Below are positions 48,201-56,067 of a stretch of 64,000 bases of DNA, piece after piece. The first letter of the stretch is position 1, and every line of letters starts with the position of its first letter. The notes below the pieces were generated by a model. It ran no database searches. It was not told where the DNA came from and saw nothing but the letters and a program-made list of their open reading frames with translations. The translations under genes were made by a program, and so were the position numbers. The DNA comes from a bacterium (GTDB lineage Bacteria; Hinthialibacterota; Hinthialibacteria; OLB16): the NCBI GenBank assembly GCA_022072055.1, contig JAJVIK010000002.1:388158-452157 (forward strand), written 5' to 3'.

Positions 48201-49107
48201 TGTGAGGTCCAAGGTCCAACGTCTTGTCGATTCGGGAGTGTGTAGCTTCGAGGTGGCGCGCATGGCGGAAGGCGATGACCCCGCCGTGAACCTGGTGAAG
48301 ACCCTTGAGGTCGAATACTCGGTCGATGGCCAATCGGCAAGCGCCAAGGCGATTGACCCGAACAGAATCTCACTCTCTCTTCCGACAAGCATTCCGCGCC
48401 CGGCGGAGGTGCGCCCCGGCGCCGAGGGGCAACCGGTGATCGAGGCGTGGCGAGCCGGTCGATACGAGTTGACCACGAGTTCGGGCCTGGCTCTCCACGC
48501 GGATGTTCCAAGCCTTCCGCGCCCCGTGGAGGTGAGAGGCCCATGGGAGGTTCGCTTCCCCCCCAACTGGGGCGCGCCCCACGGAGTGACCCTGGAGCAG
48601 CTCGCATCCTGGAGCGAACACCCCGATCCGGGAGTAAGACACTTCTCCGGGACCGCGAGTTACAGCGCAACGTTTGACCTCCCTCCAGACATGCATGGGG
48701 AGGGCAAACGAGTGGGGCTCGATCTGGGGAAGGTCGAGGTGATGGCCCGCGTGAACCTGAATGGCAAGGACCTTGGAGTCCTGTGGAGGGAGCCTTACCG
48801 ATTGGATGTGACCGGCGCGGTGAAGCCGGGCAAGAACCAGCTCCAGGTGGAGGTGGTCAACCTCTGGGTCAACCGCCTGATCGGGGATGAGCAACTGCCC
48901 GAAGACAGCGAGCGTCATCCGAACGGGACGCTCGAGGCGTGGCCCTCATGGGTCCAAGAGGGGAAAGCCAGTCCCACGGGCAGGTTCACATTCACAACCT
49001 GGAGGCTTTGGGGCAAGGATGCGCCCCTCAGGGAGTCCGGCTTGCTCGGACCCGTGACCTTGCGGACCTCAGCGGCCGTTTCCGTATCGGCTGCAAAGAA
49101 AAGATGA
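45238..49107 (+). CDS. GH106-like glycoside hydrolase (alpha-L-rhamnosidase family)
   Basis: Product of 1289 residues with a signal peptide (VLGVILVILGLFGAGLSDALC). The opening FGNPPEEAKPWVYWFWLNGNITKEGI and the barrel start DLEAMKRVGIGGVLIMEVDQG match family GH106. Later landmarks are DAGWNGSGGPWIKPEESM, YGGPCDDLPYAGQADEP and TAGDEEKWKEHP. After the barrel there are beta-sandwich modules (PVAKRFFRRTLAVEEGAQ, VGLDLGKVEVMARVNLNGKDLG) that include a sugar-binding domain. The enzyme would remove terminal rhamnose, or a related deoxysugar, from polysaccharides outside the cytoplasm. The full length is normal for the family. It ends 13 bases from the convergent phosphoesterase gene. Confidence 0.87.
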   Translation: MPNPIRRILNVLGVILVILGLFGAGLSDALCAPTVEELASGFGNPPEEAKPWVYWFWLNGNITKEGITADLEAMKRVGIGGVLIMEVDQGVPLGPVDFMSEPWRDLFRHVVAESERLGLQVNMNNDAGWNGSGGPWIKPEESMQKVVWSEIEVEGPKRFEGALPQPETVAGYYRDISLLAFPSPGNYRIGRIRAKACYNAAGSGPADQTVLPPEMRIEQDRVIDLSSAMAKDGHLAWDVPSGKWTLVRFGHTSTGIENAPSPASGRGLECDKLSKEGIEANFNGMMGKLIADVGGSAGKTLVATHIDSWENGAQNWTMKMREEFSGRRGYDPLPYLPVITGRVVETLELSERFLWDLRQTISDLVVENYAGHLRTLAQRHGLRLSIEAYGGPCDDLPYAGQADEPMCEFWMGGGAMHTCKEMASAAHIYGKPILGAEAFTAGDEEKWKEHPASIKALGDQAFCDGVNRFVFHRYAMQPWLDRQPGMTMGPWGIHYERTQTWWEWSAGWHEYLARCQYLLRQGLFVADVCFLQPESSPQGFVSHPALPYDYDNCSADTLLTRMTVRDGKLALPDGLSYRLLVLPQLRTMTPQLLGKIKELVAAGATVIGPKPDRAPGLSDYPNCDVQVNRIAAELWGEGEPSGEIEERAYGKGRVINGAGIERQTDLACASRNPLEQAKWIWHDEGNPAIEAPVAKRFFRRTLAVEEGAQIESARVVMTADNAFELWINGQPVGSGEEINRNHVFDVTALVKPGANILAVAAENKRDRPNPAGLILSLTVQLVGGKSLEVNSDNTWESGTTAPANWTVAEGVLEGWGKAQELGPLGTPPWDTVASAVSATFPDSAVIRKVLEGMGVPPDFSCLGGLRYIHRAVGDTDLYFVANPQPHPVEAVCAFRVGEKHPEFWRPESGVRERAVVYEQRDDGVRLPLPLGPSESVFVVFRKAKGDTDPVVSVTRDGNPVLSVSERSAKILIEKAVYGILGDPQRTRDVRSKVQRLVDSGVCSFEVARMAEGDDPAVNLVKTLEVEYSVDGQSASAKAIDPNRISLSLPTSIPRPAEVRPGAEGQPVIEAWRAGRYELTTSSGLALHADVPSLPRPVEVRGPWEVRFPPNWGAPHGVTLEQLASWSEHPDPGVRHFSGTASYSATFDLPPDMHGEGKRVGLDLGKVEVMARVNLNGKDLGVLWREPYRLDVTGAVKPGKNQLQVEVVNLWVNRLIGDEQLPEDSERHPNGTLEAWPSWVQEGKASPTGRFTFTTWRLWGKDAPLRESGLLGPVTLRTSAAVSVSAAKKR

Positions 49108-49120
49108 AGCTTGGTCCGCG

Positions 49121-50914
49121 TTATTCCCCCAGGATCACCTTCATCCGGGGGAATTCGCCCGAGCCGGACCCGGCGCCGGGGGTGAGCTCCAGCCAGTGCC
49201 GGGGACGATCCGGGACTGAGCCATCCAGGTCGTTCATGATCATGGAGAAGCGGCAGCTCGCGTTCGGTTCAAGCCTCATCGGGAGGACCACGTCCTTGGG
49301 GAAGCCCGCCTCGTAGACCGTGAGCCGCCCATCCCGTTTCACCGCGAGCTGGACCTCGGTGTTCACGGTTTCCCGGGATCGGTTCACTCCCCAATACAGG
49401 AACGCCTCGGGGCCCGCTTGAGTTAGTGAAAGCCCCCACGACCAAGCGTCCAGGAACAGCTCCACGTTATCCGCCAGCCACACAATATCCCCGGCGTAGG
49501 GCTGGTGGAACTCATCATCCCAGGTCTCCACCGCCAAATAGAAGCAGTCCGGATGCCACTGAAACCGGACCCGCGATTCCAGGTCCGTCTTGTCGTTGGG
49601 ATCGAAGCCGTGCGGGTAACTGACCGGGACCGGATTTGCGCCGCTCCAGTCTTTGAGGTCGCCATCGATGGCAAGCGCGGCGGGGGCGCGTTTCGCCACG
49701 GTCGTGGGGATCAGATCCAGCTCGCGATCCACCCGCACGGGGCCGCCGTATCGGGTCTTCTCGAACACCGTGTGCAGCATTGGGGCGGGGAAGAGGACAC
49801 TCGCGGGACCAGCCGCCTTCACTCGGAACTCAAGTTCCGTGGTCGCGTTGGGTTGGGTCGTGTAGACCGTTTCCCTCGGTTCCACGCTCCAACCATCGGG
49901 GACCTCCCATTCCAGGTTGGAGGAGAAGCTGGTGTCGTACGGGTTCCGAATCCTGACCTTCACCGCCCGATCCAGGCCCTCCCCATGCGGGACCTCGACC
50001 GGTTCGGTTCCGACCCACTGTTTCCGGATGGCGCGCAGCTCGTTCACCCGATCCGCGGTCACCACATCCGAGGGCAGGATCGAGCCGGGGCGAATCACGG
50101 ACCAGGAAACCTCTTCGCCTCGAACCTGGACGAGGAGATAGTGGTGGAATCCGCCCTCCTCTTCAGGGGTGTGGATTGGGGCGCCCCCTCCACCGGTGAT
50201 GACATAGTGAACCCCCTCACGGACTCCGCAATCACGGTAGAGGTGAATGTCGCTGCCGAAAACGATTCTCACCGGATGGCCCCGCAGCGCCTCCGCGACA
50301 TTCGACCAATTGTCATCCCAGTCTTGCGCGAAATAGGGCTTGTGCATGAAACAGAAGATGTGTTTGGCGTCGGTGGCCTCAAGCAGCCCCTTGAGCCAGC
50401 GGACCTGGTCTTCCGAGATTCGGTCCAGCGCGTTCACCTCCTCGGTGTTGAGCGCGATGAACAGGGAGTTTCCCACTCGGAAGGAGTACTGAGTGGGACC
50501 CATCCGCTCAAGCCAGATCCGTTCCGTCGCGGAGTCGCTGATGTCGTGGTTCCCAGCCACTGGAAAGAAGGGAGCCGCGCAGCCGGCAACGACCTCCTCG
50601 AATTCATCCCACTGTGGTCCGATCCCCTCGGCGGCGCCCCCCAGGATGAGGTCCCCGCAGTCCACCACGAACCGGGGCTGTAGGGAGTCCGCCTCGCGAA
50701 GGATGGTCTTGAAGGTCTCGGGCAGACCGAGAGGTTGGGAAGAGCGCGAATCGCCCATTACCACAAAATCGAAGCTTTCATCTGAGATCGGCGGTTTGGA
50801 TTCCAGGTCACGGAGCGCTTTCTCGATGAGCGGCTCGCTGAAGCCCTGACCCATCGAGGAGACAATCGCCAAGGTCGCCAACGACAAACGAGTGGAAATG
50901 GAAGTGAATCTCAT
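49121..50914 (-). CDS. Secreted metallophosphoesterase with CBM9/DOMON-like tail
   Basis: Product of 597 residues; start at ATG 50914 (or the adjacent ATG 50917) just after GAGGAA. Signal peptide TSISTRLSLATLAIVSS. The calcineurin-like core shows FVVMGDSRSS, VVDCGDLILGG, VAGNHDIS, FMHKPYF and SDIHLYRD; the last replaces the more common GHxH. A middle beta-sandwich follows. Residues about 435-590 look like the CBM9/DOMON-type sugar-binding domain (LAIDGDLKDWSGANPV, FYLAVETWDDEFHQ). It probably hydrolyses phosphate esters outside the cytoplasm while bound to glycan. The substrate is unknown. Confidence 0.83.
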   Translation of the reverse strand: MRFTSISTRLSLATLAIVSSMGQGFSEPLIEKALRDLESKPPISDESFDFVVMGDSRSSQPLGLPETFKTILREADSLQPRFVVDCGDLILGGAAEGIGPQWDEFEEVVAGCAAPFFPVAGNHDISDSATERIWLERMGPTQYSFRVGNSLFIALNTEEVNALDRISEDQVRWLKGLLEATDAKHIFCFMHKPYFAQDWDDNWSNVAEALRGHPVRIVFGSDIHLYRDCGVREGVHYVITGGGGAPIHTPEEEGGFHHYLLVQVRGEEVSWSVIRPGSILPSDVVTADRVNELRAIRKQWVGTEPVEVPHGEGLDRAVKVRIRNPYDTSFSSNLEWEVPDGWSVEPRETVYTTQPNATTELEFRVKAAGPASVLFPAPMLHTVFEKTRYGGPVRVDRELDLIPTTVAKRAPAALAIDGDLKDWSGANPVPVSYPHGFDPNDKTDLESRVRFQWHPDCFYLAVETWDDEFHQPYAGDIVWLADNVELFLDAWSWGLSLTQAGPEAFLYWGVNRSRETVNTEVQLAVKRDGRLTVYEAGFPKDVVLPMRLEPNASCRFSMIMNDLDGSVPDRPRHWLELTPGAGSGSGEFPRMKVILGE

Positions 50915-50977
50915 CATGTTCCTCACTGCATGAACGGCATGGGCGCGGGACCCACGGTGCATCCCCCAAAAGCTCGT

Positions 50978-51826
50978 TCAGTCCAGACACGCCAGGGAGC
51001 GGACATACGCCACCGATTCGGCGATGGCCCTCTTGGTTCCGCTCTCGTCCAGTTCCTCCCCTTTGATGCCCTCGAACTCAAGGGTGATGGGTCCCTGGAA
51101 GCGGTGCGCTTCAAGAATCTTCAAGATCCGCGGGAAGTCAATGACCCCCTGTCCGAGCGGCGGGAAATGCCAGGTCTCAAAGGCCCCATCGTGGTCCTTG
51201 AGCTCCACCGTGGCCACATAGTCGATGATCTTCTCCAGCTCCGCGCAGGCGTCCGCACCCTGGTTGTAAAACGAAATGTTTCCGGTGTCGAAGTTGACCC
51301 GGACATTGGGATGGTTGATCTGTTTCATGGTCTCCAGGTGGACATCCCCGTTGGTCCCCAAGTCGGGATGAGTTTCCAGCGAGAGGGTCACTCCATGTCG
51401 TTTGGCCACCTCGCCCACCTCACGGAGGCGGCCATAGATCAGATCCTTGGGGGCTTCGCGACGTTTGGCCGAGAGGAACAAGTAATGCACGCCCATCTTC
51501 TCGCAGGTCTTGATCTGCGCCGTGAGGTCACTGAGGTAAGCCTCCTTCGAGAGATCGGTTTCACCCCGGAAGACCAGTGGCGTTAATCTGTGATCGGCGA
51601 GCTTCCTCTCGGTTGCCTCGATCTGGTCCGGAGCCGGAATGCTCATGAAAACATGACAGATCCCAATGAGCGGCAGGTGGGTCCAGGCGGCCTCTTGAAA
51701 CTTCCCATAGCTCGCCATCCGGCAGGCCAAGGGATTCTCCGCCGGCGCGGCGAGCGGCGCGAGCGCCATCAGTCCGATGACCGAGAAGACCACTCCAAAG
51801 CCCAGAAGAAAACCTCGAGGAATCAT
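50978..51826 (-). CDS. Exported sugar phosphate isomerase/epimerase-like TIM barrel protein
   Basis: Product of 282 residues of the AP-endonuclease-2-like (xylose isomerase-like) family. Metal-ligand candidates are the Glu in SLETHPDLG, Asp in NFDTGNIS, the His in ELKDHDG and Glu in TLEFEGIKG. Most members are cytoplasmic, but ATG 51826 begins a signal-peptide-like segment (GFLLGFGVVFSVIGLMALAPLA) cut near APAEN, and GGGAGGTGA lies before it. The longer frame upstream is a shadow. It follows the Tat-exported DegT gene on the same strand, so sugar conversion may occur in the periplasm. Substrate unknown. Confidence 0.82.
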   Translation of the reverse strand: MIPRGFLLGFGVVFSVIGLMALAPLAAPAENPLACRMASYGKFQEAAWTHLPLIGICHVFMSIPAPDQIEATERKLADHRLTPLVFRGETDLSKEAYLSDLTAQIKTCEKMGVHYLFLSAKRREAPKDLIYGRLREVGEVAKRHGVTLSLETHPDLGTNGDVHLETMKQINHPNVRVNFDTGNISFYNQGADACAELEKIIDYVATVELKDHDGAFETWHFPPLGQGVIDFPRILKILEAHRFQGPITLEFEGIKGEELDESGTKRAIAESVAYVRSLACLD

Positions 51827-51885
51827 GAGACCAGTCACCTCCCAGCGATACAATCCAGGGAGCCAGGCTCCCCGCCGCACTGCAA

Positions 51886-53211
51886 TTACGCCTTCCCAAT
51901 CTCCTTCCGGTGCGCCCACACCTTCTCGAAGGCGCGAACATACTGTTCCACCAGTTCCGGTTGCTCCGAGGTGAAATACGGCAGCGGGATCGCGGTGGCG
52001 TTGGCCTGTTCGGAACCTGGCAGGTCCGGGATCGTCGGGGCGTGATGCCACCACTTGGCCTCGGCGTAGAGCGGCAGCTTGTGTTGGAGTCGATAGCTGA
52101 AGCTGCTGGTCTTGACCCCTTCCGCCTGTAGCGCGGTCACCGCCTGATCCCGGGTCATGCCTGCTTCCTTCTCATCGATGAAGAGCATGTTCCAGGAGTA
52201 GTAGATCCGCTCCATGTCCTTCCTCCCACTGGTCTGTTCATACAAGCCGGAGAGTTGCACCAGGCGATCATTGAGCTTGCGGACTTGCGCCGCGCCCGCG
52301 GCGTTGCGCTTGTCCAGGCCGCGAAGCTGGACACGGACCAGCTCGGCGGCAATCGGGTGCATGCGGAGCTTGAGACCCAGCCCGGAGCCTTTGTACTTCA
52401 TATAGTCGCTGTCCTCCGGGACTCCCTCCAGTTGATAGTCCCCCAGCGCCGCCGCCCGGTGATAGTCTGCCTTGTCTTGGTAGACTCCCATCCCGCCCTC
52501 GATGCCCGGAAGCGGCTTGGTCATCTGGAAGCTGAAAATGGCCACCCGGCTCCAGGTCCCCATAAGTCGCCCTTGAAGCTTGGCGCCATGGGCGTGGGCG
52601 GCATCCTCAAGAACAATCAACCCCTTTTCCTTGGCCCATTCGCTGATGGCGTCCATGTCGCAGGGGAGCCCGATCCAATGGACCGGCAGGATCGCGCGGG
52701 TGTTCTTGGTGAGGCGCTTCTTGGCGTCCTCCAGATCGAGGTTCAGGGTCCGGGGATTGATATCCACGAACACGGGGACCAAACCGAAGAAGCGCATCGG
52801 CGCGATGGTGGCGAAGAAGGTGTAACTCGGAACCAGGATCTCACTACCTGGGGGGAGATCGAGAGCGAAGAACATCGACACCAAGGCGCTGGTCCCGTTG
52901 CAGTGGGTCTTGGCGTGAGGAACGCCCAGGTATTCCCTCCATTCCGATTCCAGCTGGGCGTTCGGCTCGTAGTTTGGGGTCCGCAGGAGCGCGAGGACCG
53001 CGTTTTCTTCGTCCGCTCCGTAAAGCGGCCAGCGGTCCGCGTCAATTGGCGGCGCGCTGACCGCCGGAGGGCCTCCATTGAGCGCCAGTATCTCTGTCTT
53101 CGCGGCCGAGAATGCCCGCTCGCCCAAAGCCAGACCCGCGGCAGCTGCCCCGGTTGATTTGAGAAAATCCCTTCGTGAAGCCTTCAAATCTCCTCCTGCT
53201 GTCCGAGCCAT
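51886..53211 (-). CDS. Tat-exported DegT/DnrJ/EryC1/StrS aminotransferase
   Basis: Product of 441 residues. ATG 53211 follows an excellent ribosome site (GGGAGGTGG). Residues 13-35 form a twin-arginine signal (SRRDFLKSTGAAAAGLALG), and the aminotransferase follows (LNGGPPAV, CNGTSALVSMFFALDLPPGSE, VLEDAAHAHGA). The PLP lysine is in FSFQMTKPLPGIEGG, so the enzyme should be active. DegT enzymes normally work on nucleotide sugars in the cytoplasm; export with bound PLP through Tat is unusual. A TATAAT box lies about 35 bases upstream, shared with the divergent fucosidase. Together with the exported isomerase it may act on free sugars or on glycans outside the cytoplasm. Confidence 0.88.
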   Translation of the reverse strand: MARTAGGDLKASRRDFLKSTGAAAAGLALGERAFSAAKTEILALNGGPPAVSAPPIDADRWPLYGADEENAVLALLRTPNYEPNAQLESEWREYLGVPHAKTHCNGTSALVSMFFALDLPPGSEILVPSYTFFATIAPMRFFGLVPVFVDINPRTLNLDLEDAKKRLTKNTRAILPVHWIGLPCDMDAISEWAKEKGLIVLEDAAHAHGAKLQGRLMGTWSRVAIFSFQMTKPLPGIEGGMGVYQDKADYHRAAALGDYQLEGVPEDSDYMKYKGSGLGLKLRMHPIAAELVRVQLRGLDKRNAAGAAQVRKLNDRLVQLSGLYEQTSGRKDMERIYYSWNMLFIDEKEAGMTRDQAVTALQAEGVKTSSFSYRLQHKLPLYAEAKWWHHAPTIPDLPGSEQANATAIPLPYFTSEQPELVEQYVRAFEKVWAHRKEIGKA

Positions 53212-53245
53212 TTTTCCACCTCCCTTAATTAGGAATTGGCGAGCC

Positions 53246-53253
53246 ATTATACT
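53246..53253. promoter_or_regulatory. Overlapping divergent promoters (DegT minus, fucosidase plus)
   Basis: On the minus strand 53251-53246 reads TATAAT, about 35 bases from the DegT start. On the plus strand 53248-53253 reads TATACT with TTAATT 17 bases upstream. Opposite -10 boxes sharing four bases suggest that the two genes compete for polymerase. Confidence 0.5.
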
Positions 53254-53296
53254 ATCATGCTGTCCCTCACGCGCATACTCAATGGAGAAGACGCCC

Positions 53297-54580
53297 ATGA
53301 CCCGATCTTCAACCCAAGACTCCCCAAGAATCCACTGTCTCGCCCTGATCCTCGCCATCCTCTCCTGCCTCTTGTCCGGCGGGACCTTTGGTGAGGACCT
53401 GAACGCTCCCCCGGAGTCCATCGAGCGGTGGCGCGAGTGGAAGTTCGGGCTGTTCATCCACTGGGGACCGGTCAGCCTCAAAGGGACCGAAATCGGTTGG
53501 TCACGAGGCGGGGAGCGAAGGGGAACCGGCGGAACCGGCGAAATCCCAGTGGAGGTCTATGACAACCTCTACAAAGAGTTCAATCCAACCGCGTTCGACG
53601 CCAACGAGTGGGTCCGCATCGCCCAAGAGGCTGGCATGAAGTACCTGGTGCTCACCTCACGCCACCACGATGGGTTCACCAACTTCGACTCCAAGTGGAC
53701 CGACTACAAGATCACCAGCCCGGAATCCCCTTATGGGAAGGACATTGTGAAGCAGCTGGCCGAGGCCTGCCACTCCGCCAACCTCGGTTTCGGGATCTAC
53801 TATTCTCAGCCCGATTGGCATCACCCGGATTATCGGACGCCGAACCATTCCCGCTTTCTGGAGTACATGCATGGTCAGGTGGTGGAGCTCTGCTCCAACT
53901 ATGGGCAGATCGATGCGATCTTCTTCGATGGCCTGGGCGGAACCGCCGAGGATTGGGACGCCGTTCCCTTGTTCAGGAAGATCCGCGCCCTTCAGCCGGG
54001 CGTGGTGATCAACGACCGCTGTGGGTTGCCCGCCGATTACGACACGCCCGAACAGAAGATCGGAAGGATGCAGACCGACCGCCCCTGGGAAACCTGCATG
54101 ACCCTTGGCCGTCAGTGGGCCTGGAAACCGAACGATGAGATCAAGTCCACGACGGAGTGCATCCAGACCCTCGTCAAGGTCGCGGGCGGGGATGGGAACT
54201 TCCTCTTCAATGTCGGACCCATGCCGGATGGGCGCATCGAGCCGCGCCAAGTCGAGCGCCTCCGGGAGGTCGGGGCCTGGCTGGAGCGCAACGGCGAAAC
54301 CCTCTATGGGACCCGAGGGGGACCCTTCGAGCGAGCGGACTGGGGAGCCGCCACTCGCAAGGGCGACCGAATTTACCTCCATGTGCTCGATCCGGGAACC
54401 ACTCAGCTCTCTCTGCCCCCCATCCCCGAGAAGATCACCGCACATTCCGTTCTTACCGGTGGGACAGTCACGTTGGAGCAGAGCGGAACAGGGATCGAGC
54501 TCACGATCCAAGGGACGGGTCGAGCCGCTCCAGACACGATCGTGGAACTGACCGTTGAATCCGATATGCCTGCTAGGTGA
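53297..54580 (+). CDS. Secreted alpha-L-fucosidase, GH29
   Basis: Product of 427 residues from ATG 53297 (GGAGAAG upstream; ATG 53282 is an alternative). Signal peptide HCLALILAILSCLLSGG. The GH29 barrel shows RWREWKFGLFIHWGP, YLVLTSRHHDGFTNFDSKWTDY, DIVKQLAEACH and the nucleophile Asp in IDAIFFDGLGG. NFLFNVGPMPDG and GETLYGTRGGPF complete the family pattern, followed by a beta-sandwich. It releases L-fucose from glycans in the periplasm or outside. Its start lies 85 bases from the divergent Tat-DegT gene. It overlaps the end of the convergent small membrane gene by 8 bases. Confidence 0.93.
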   Translation: MTRSSTQDSPRIHCLALILAILSCLLSGGTFGEDLNAPPESIERWREWKFGLFIHWGPVSLKGTEIGWSRGGERRGTGGTGEIPVEVYDNLYKEFNPTAFDANEWVRIAQEAGMKYLVLTSRHHDGFTNFDSKWTDYKITSPESPYGKDIVKQLAEACHSANLGFGIYYSQPDWHHPDYRTPNHSRFLEYMHGQVVELCSNYGQIDAIFFDGLGGTAEDWDAVPLFRKIRALQPGVVINDRCGLPADYDTPEQKIGRMQTDRPWETCMTLGRQWAWKPNDEIKSTTECIQTLVKVAGGDGNFLFNVGPMPDGRIEPRQVERLREVGAWLERNGETLYGTRGGPFERADWGAATRKGDRIYLHVLDPGTTQLSLPPIPEKITAHSVLTGGTVTLEQSGTGIELTIQGTGRAAPDTIVELTVESDMPAR

Positions 54581-54896
54581 GGGGCAAACGTTCAATCAGG
54601 AAGGCGGCTACGGCTCCGATGATCGCCGCAAGCACACCCCACAAGAGCAAGTAGGGCAGGACCTTTCTGGCAAAGCTCTGCGGCAGCGCCTTCATGTAAG
54701 CCTGGTAAACGAAGTGGATTCCTCCGCTGAGGATCACCAGCGCCAGCAAGTCCCAGGCCGCCTCATGGAAGACCAGGCCCCGGTACATCACATCCGCCAA
54801 GAGGGCGTAAGTCAGAAAAATCGTGGACCACTTGTAGCCGGCATTGACCACCGCCACTGTCCGCTCATCTGTGATCACCGTGGAGGTTCCGCTCAT
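54573..54896 (-). CDS. Small integral membrane protein paired with XRE regulator
   Basis: Product of 107 residues with three predicted membrane helices (about 23-39, 47-66 and 80-101: STIFLTYALLADVMY, LLALVILSGGIHFVY, LLLWGVLAAIIGAVAAFLI). I do not know its function. It follows the XRE regulator in an ATGA overlap; pairs of a 70-residue XRE protein and a small membrane protein are common in bacteria and archaea. It may respond to membrane state or work with the regulator. The 3' end overlaps the convergent fucosidase stop. Confidence 0.72.
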   Translation of the reverse strand: MSGTSTVITDERTVAVVNAGYKWSTIFLTYALLADVMYRGLVFHEAAWDLLALVILSGGIHFVYQAYMKALPQSFARKVLPYLLLWGVLAAIIGAVAAFLIERLPLT

Positions 54897-55111
54897 GGCT
54901 CCTCTCCTTTCAGAAAGAACAGTTCATCCACTCGCTTCCCCAACCGATTGGCGAGCACGAACGCCAGCAACGCCGAAGGACAGTAAAGCCCGGTTTCAAT
55001 CGCGCTGATCGTTTGGCGAGTCACTCCCGCCAGGGTGGCGAGCTGCTCTTGCGAAAGCTCCCTCTCGGCGCGCGCCACTTTCAAGCGATTGCCAAGCGTT
55101 GGGGTCTGCAT
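54893..55111 (-). CDS. Small XRE-family transcriptional regulator
   Basis: Product of 72 residues from ATG 55111, with AAAGGTGG upstream. One helix-turn-helix (RAERELSQEQLATLAGVTRQ followed by TISAIETGLYCPSALLAFVLANRLG) fills most of the protein, as in YozG-type regulators. The promoter region upstream holds three 21-bp direct repeats, the first overlapping the likely -35 box, so self-repression is probable. It is coupled to the membrane protein gene by ATGA. Confidence 0.88.
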   Translation of the reverse strand: MQTPTLGNRLKVARAERELSQEQLATLAGVTRQTISAIETGLYCPSALLAFVLANRLGKRVDELFFLKGEEP

Positions 55112-55139
55112 CTGTCCACCACCTTTAGGACTTAGAGTA

Positions 55140-55168
55140 CTGTAAACTGGGCAAGATGTAAAGTTCAA
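55140..55168 (-). promoter_or_regulatory. Candidate promoter of the XRE/membrane protein operon
   Basis: On the minus strand TTGAAC (55168-55163) and TTACAG (55145-55140) are 17 bases apart. The -35 box lies inside the first 21-bp repeat. Confidence 0.45.
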
Positions 55169-55223
55169 CAGTCATGACGACAAGTTAAACAGTCATAACG
55201 TCAAATGAACCAGTCAGATCCGT
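55161..55223. repeat. Three tandem 21-bp operator-like repeats
   Basis: Units at 55161-55181, 55182-55202 and 55203-55223 share AGTCA at the same place; the first two agree at 18 of 21 positions around ACAGTCAT. The third is more diverged. A 21-bp period equals two helical turns, which places each site on the same DNA face. They lie just upstream of the XRE gene, so that protein is the first candidate ligand. Confidence 0.7.
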
Positions 55224-55248
55224 GCTGGAACGCCTTCGATAGCTGCGA

Positions 55249-56067
55249 CTAAGGCAGGTGAGGCGGAGCGGCGGAGGGGAAGAAGGCCTCGGCGCGCGAG
55301 GCCGCGGCTCGGCCGAATAAATCCTCCGCCCATGAAGGGGTGATGTCCTCCCGGGATTCGTGGGGAACCGGATCATCCGATACATAGGAGAGATTGGCCC
55401 CCGTGCCGGGAGTCAGCGCCAAGGTTCGGTTCTTCTCCGTGCCCACAAGGACCTTCCCCGCCGCAATCTCCACTTGGGTTTCCTCTGGAGAGACACGGAC
55501 GCCGAAGGTGGTCCCCTGGACATGGACAAACCCATGCGGGGTGGTGACCCCAAAGAATCCGGACCCCGGATCGACTCGAACCCAAATCTCTCCGCGCGCG
55601 AGACGGATGCTGTCCGAGGAGGTCAGGGTCACCTCAGTTTCTCTTTGAACAAAAAGGTTGATCCGATCCCGATCCAGCGAGAGGTAACCTTGCCCATCCT
55701 CTCCAGAAGAAATCAGGCTCCCCTTGGCCAGCTCCCGGGAGTTTCGCCCACTTCCTTGCACCACCAGATCGCCCTCTTGGAAGAGGATCGTTCCCGTCAC
55801 ACTCGATTGCTGATACAGGAAGACTGGAATTCCGAGCACACAGGCCGCGACAGCCAAGGCGGGAAGGAGCCACCGCCGCCAGGTCCAGCCGGGTCGAACC
55901 GTCTCCCTTCGGGGAGCGGGTCCCAGACGCCGCAGCGTGGAATCAAAGGAGGCCATGAACCGCTCGCTCGACCGGCAGGAGTCCTCGGCCCAGGCGTCTC
56001 CCACCTCGCGCAGCAGGCGGTCCATGTCCGGATCGGGCTGGAATGTGTCCGTTTGTCCAGGCTTCAT
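55249..56067 (-). CDS. FecR-domain anti-sigma/signal protein
   Basis: Product of 272 residues. A cytoplasmic N-terminus of about 80 residues (MDRLLREVGDAWAED) is followed by one membrane helix (WLLPALAVAACVLGIPVFLY) and a periplasmic FecR domain: GEIWVRVDPGSGFFGVTTPHGFVHVQGTTFGVRV, VEIAAGKVLVG and LTPGTGANL. The start ATG 56067 overlaps the sigma factor stop (TGATG). Such proteins bind an ECF sigma factor and release it in response to a periplasmic or outer-membrane signal. No TonB-dependent receptor is adjacent. The tail after the FecR domain is Pro/Ala-rich. Confidence 0.85.
   Translation of the reverse strand: MKPGQTDTFQPDPDMDRLLREVGDAWAEDSCRSSERFMASFDSTLRRLGPAPRRETVRPGWTWRRWLLPALAVAACVLGIPVFLYQQSSVTGTILFQEGDLVVQGSGRNSRELAKGSLISSGEDGQGYLSLDRDRINLFVQRETEVTLTSSDSIRLARGEIWVRVDPGSGFFGVTTPHGFVHVQGTTFGVRVSPEETQVEIAAGKVLVGTEKNRTLALTPGTGANLSYVSDDPVPHESREDITPSWAEDLFGRAAASRAEAFFPSAAPPHLP

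Noticed and set aside
44773-48333. Open frame of 1186 codons on the minus strand
   Set aside because: It lies antisense to the GH106-like and HZS-alpha-like genes, has no recognisable domain, and arises from GC-rich codon use on the real strand.
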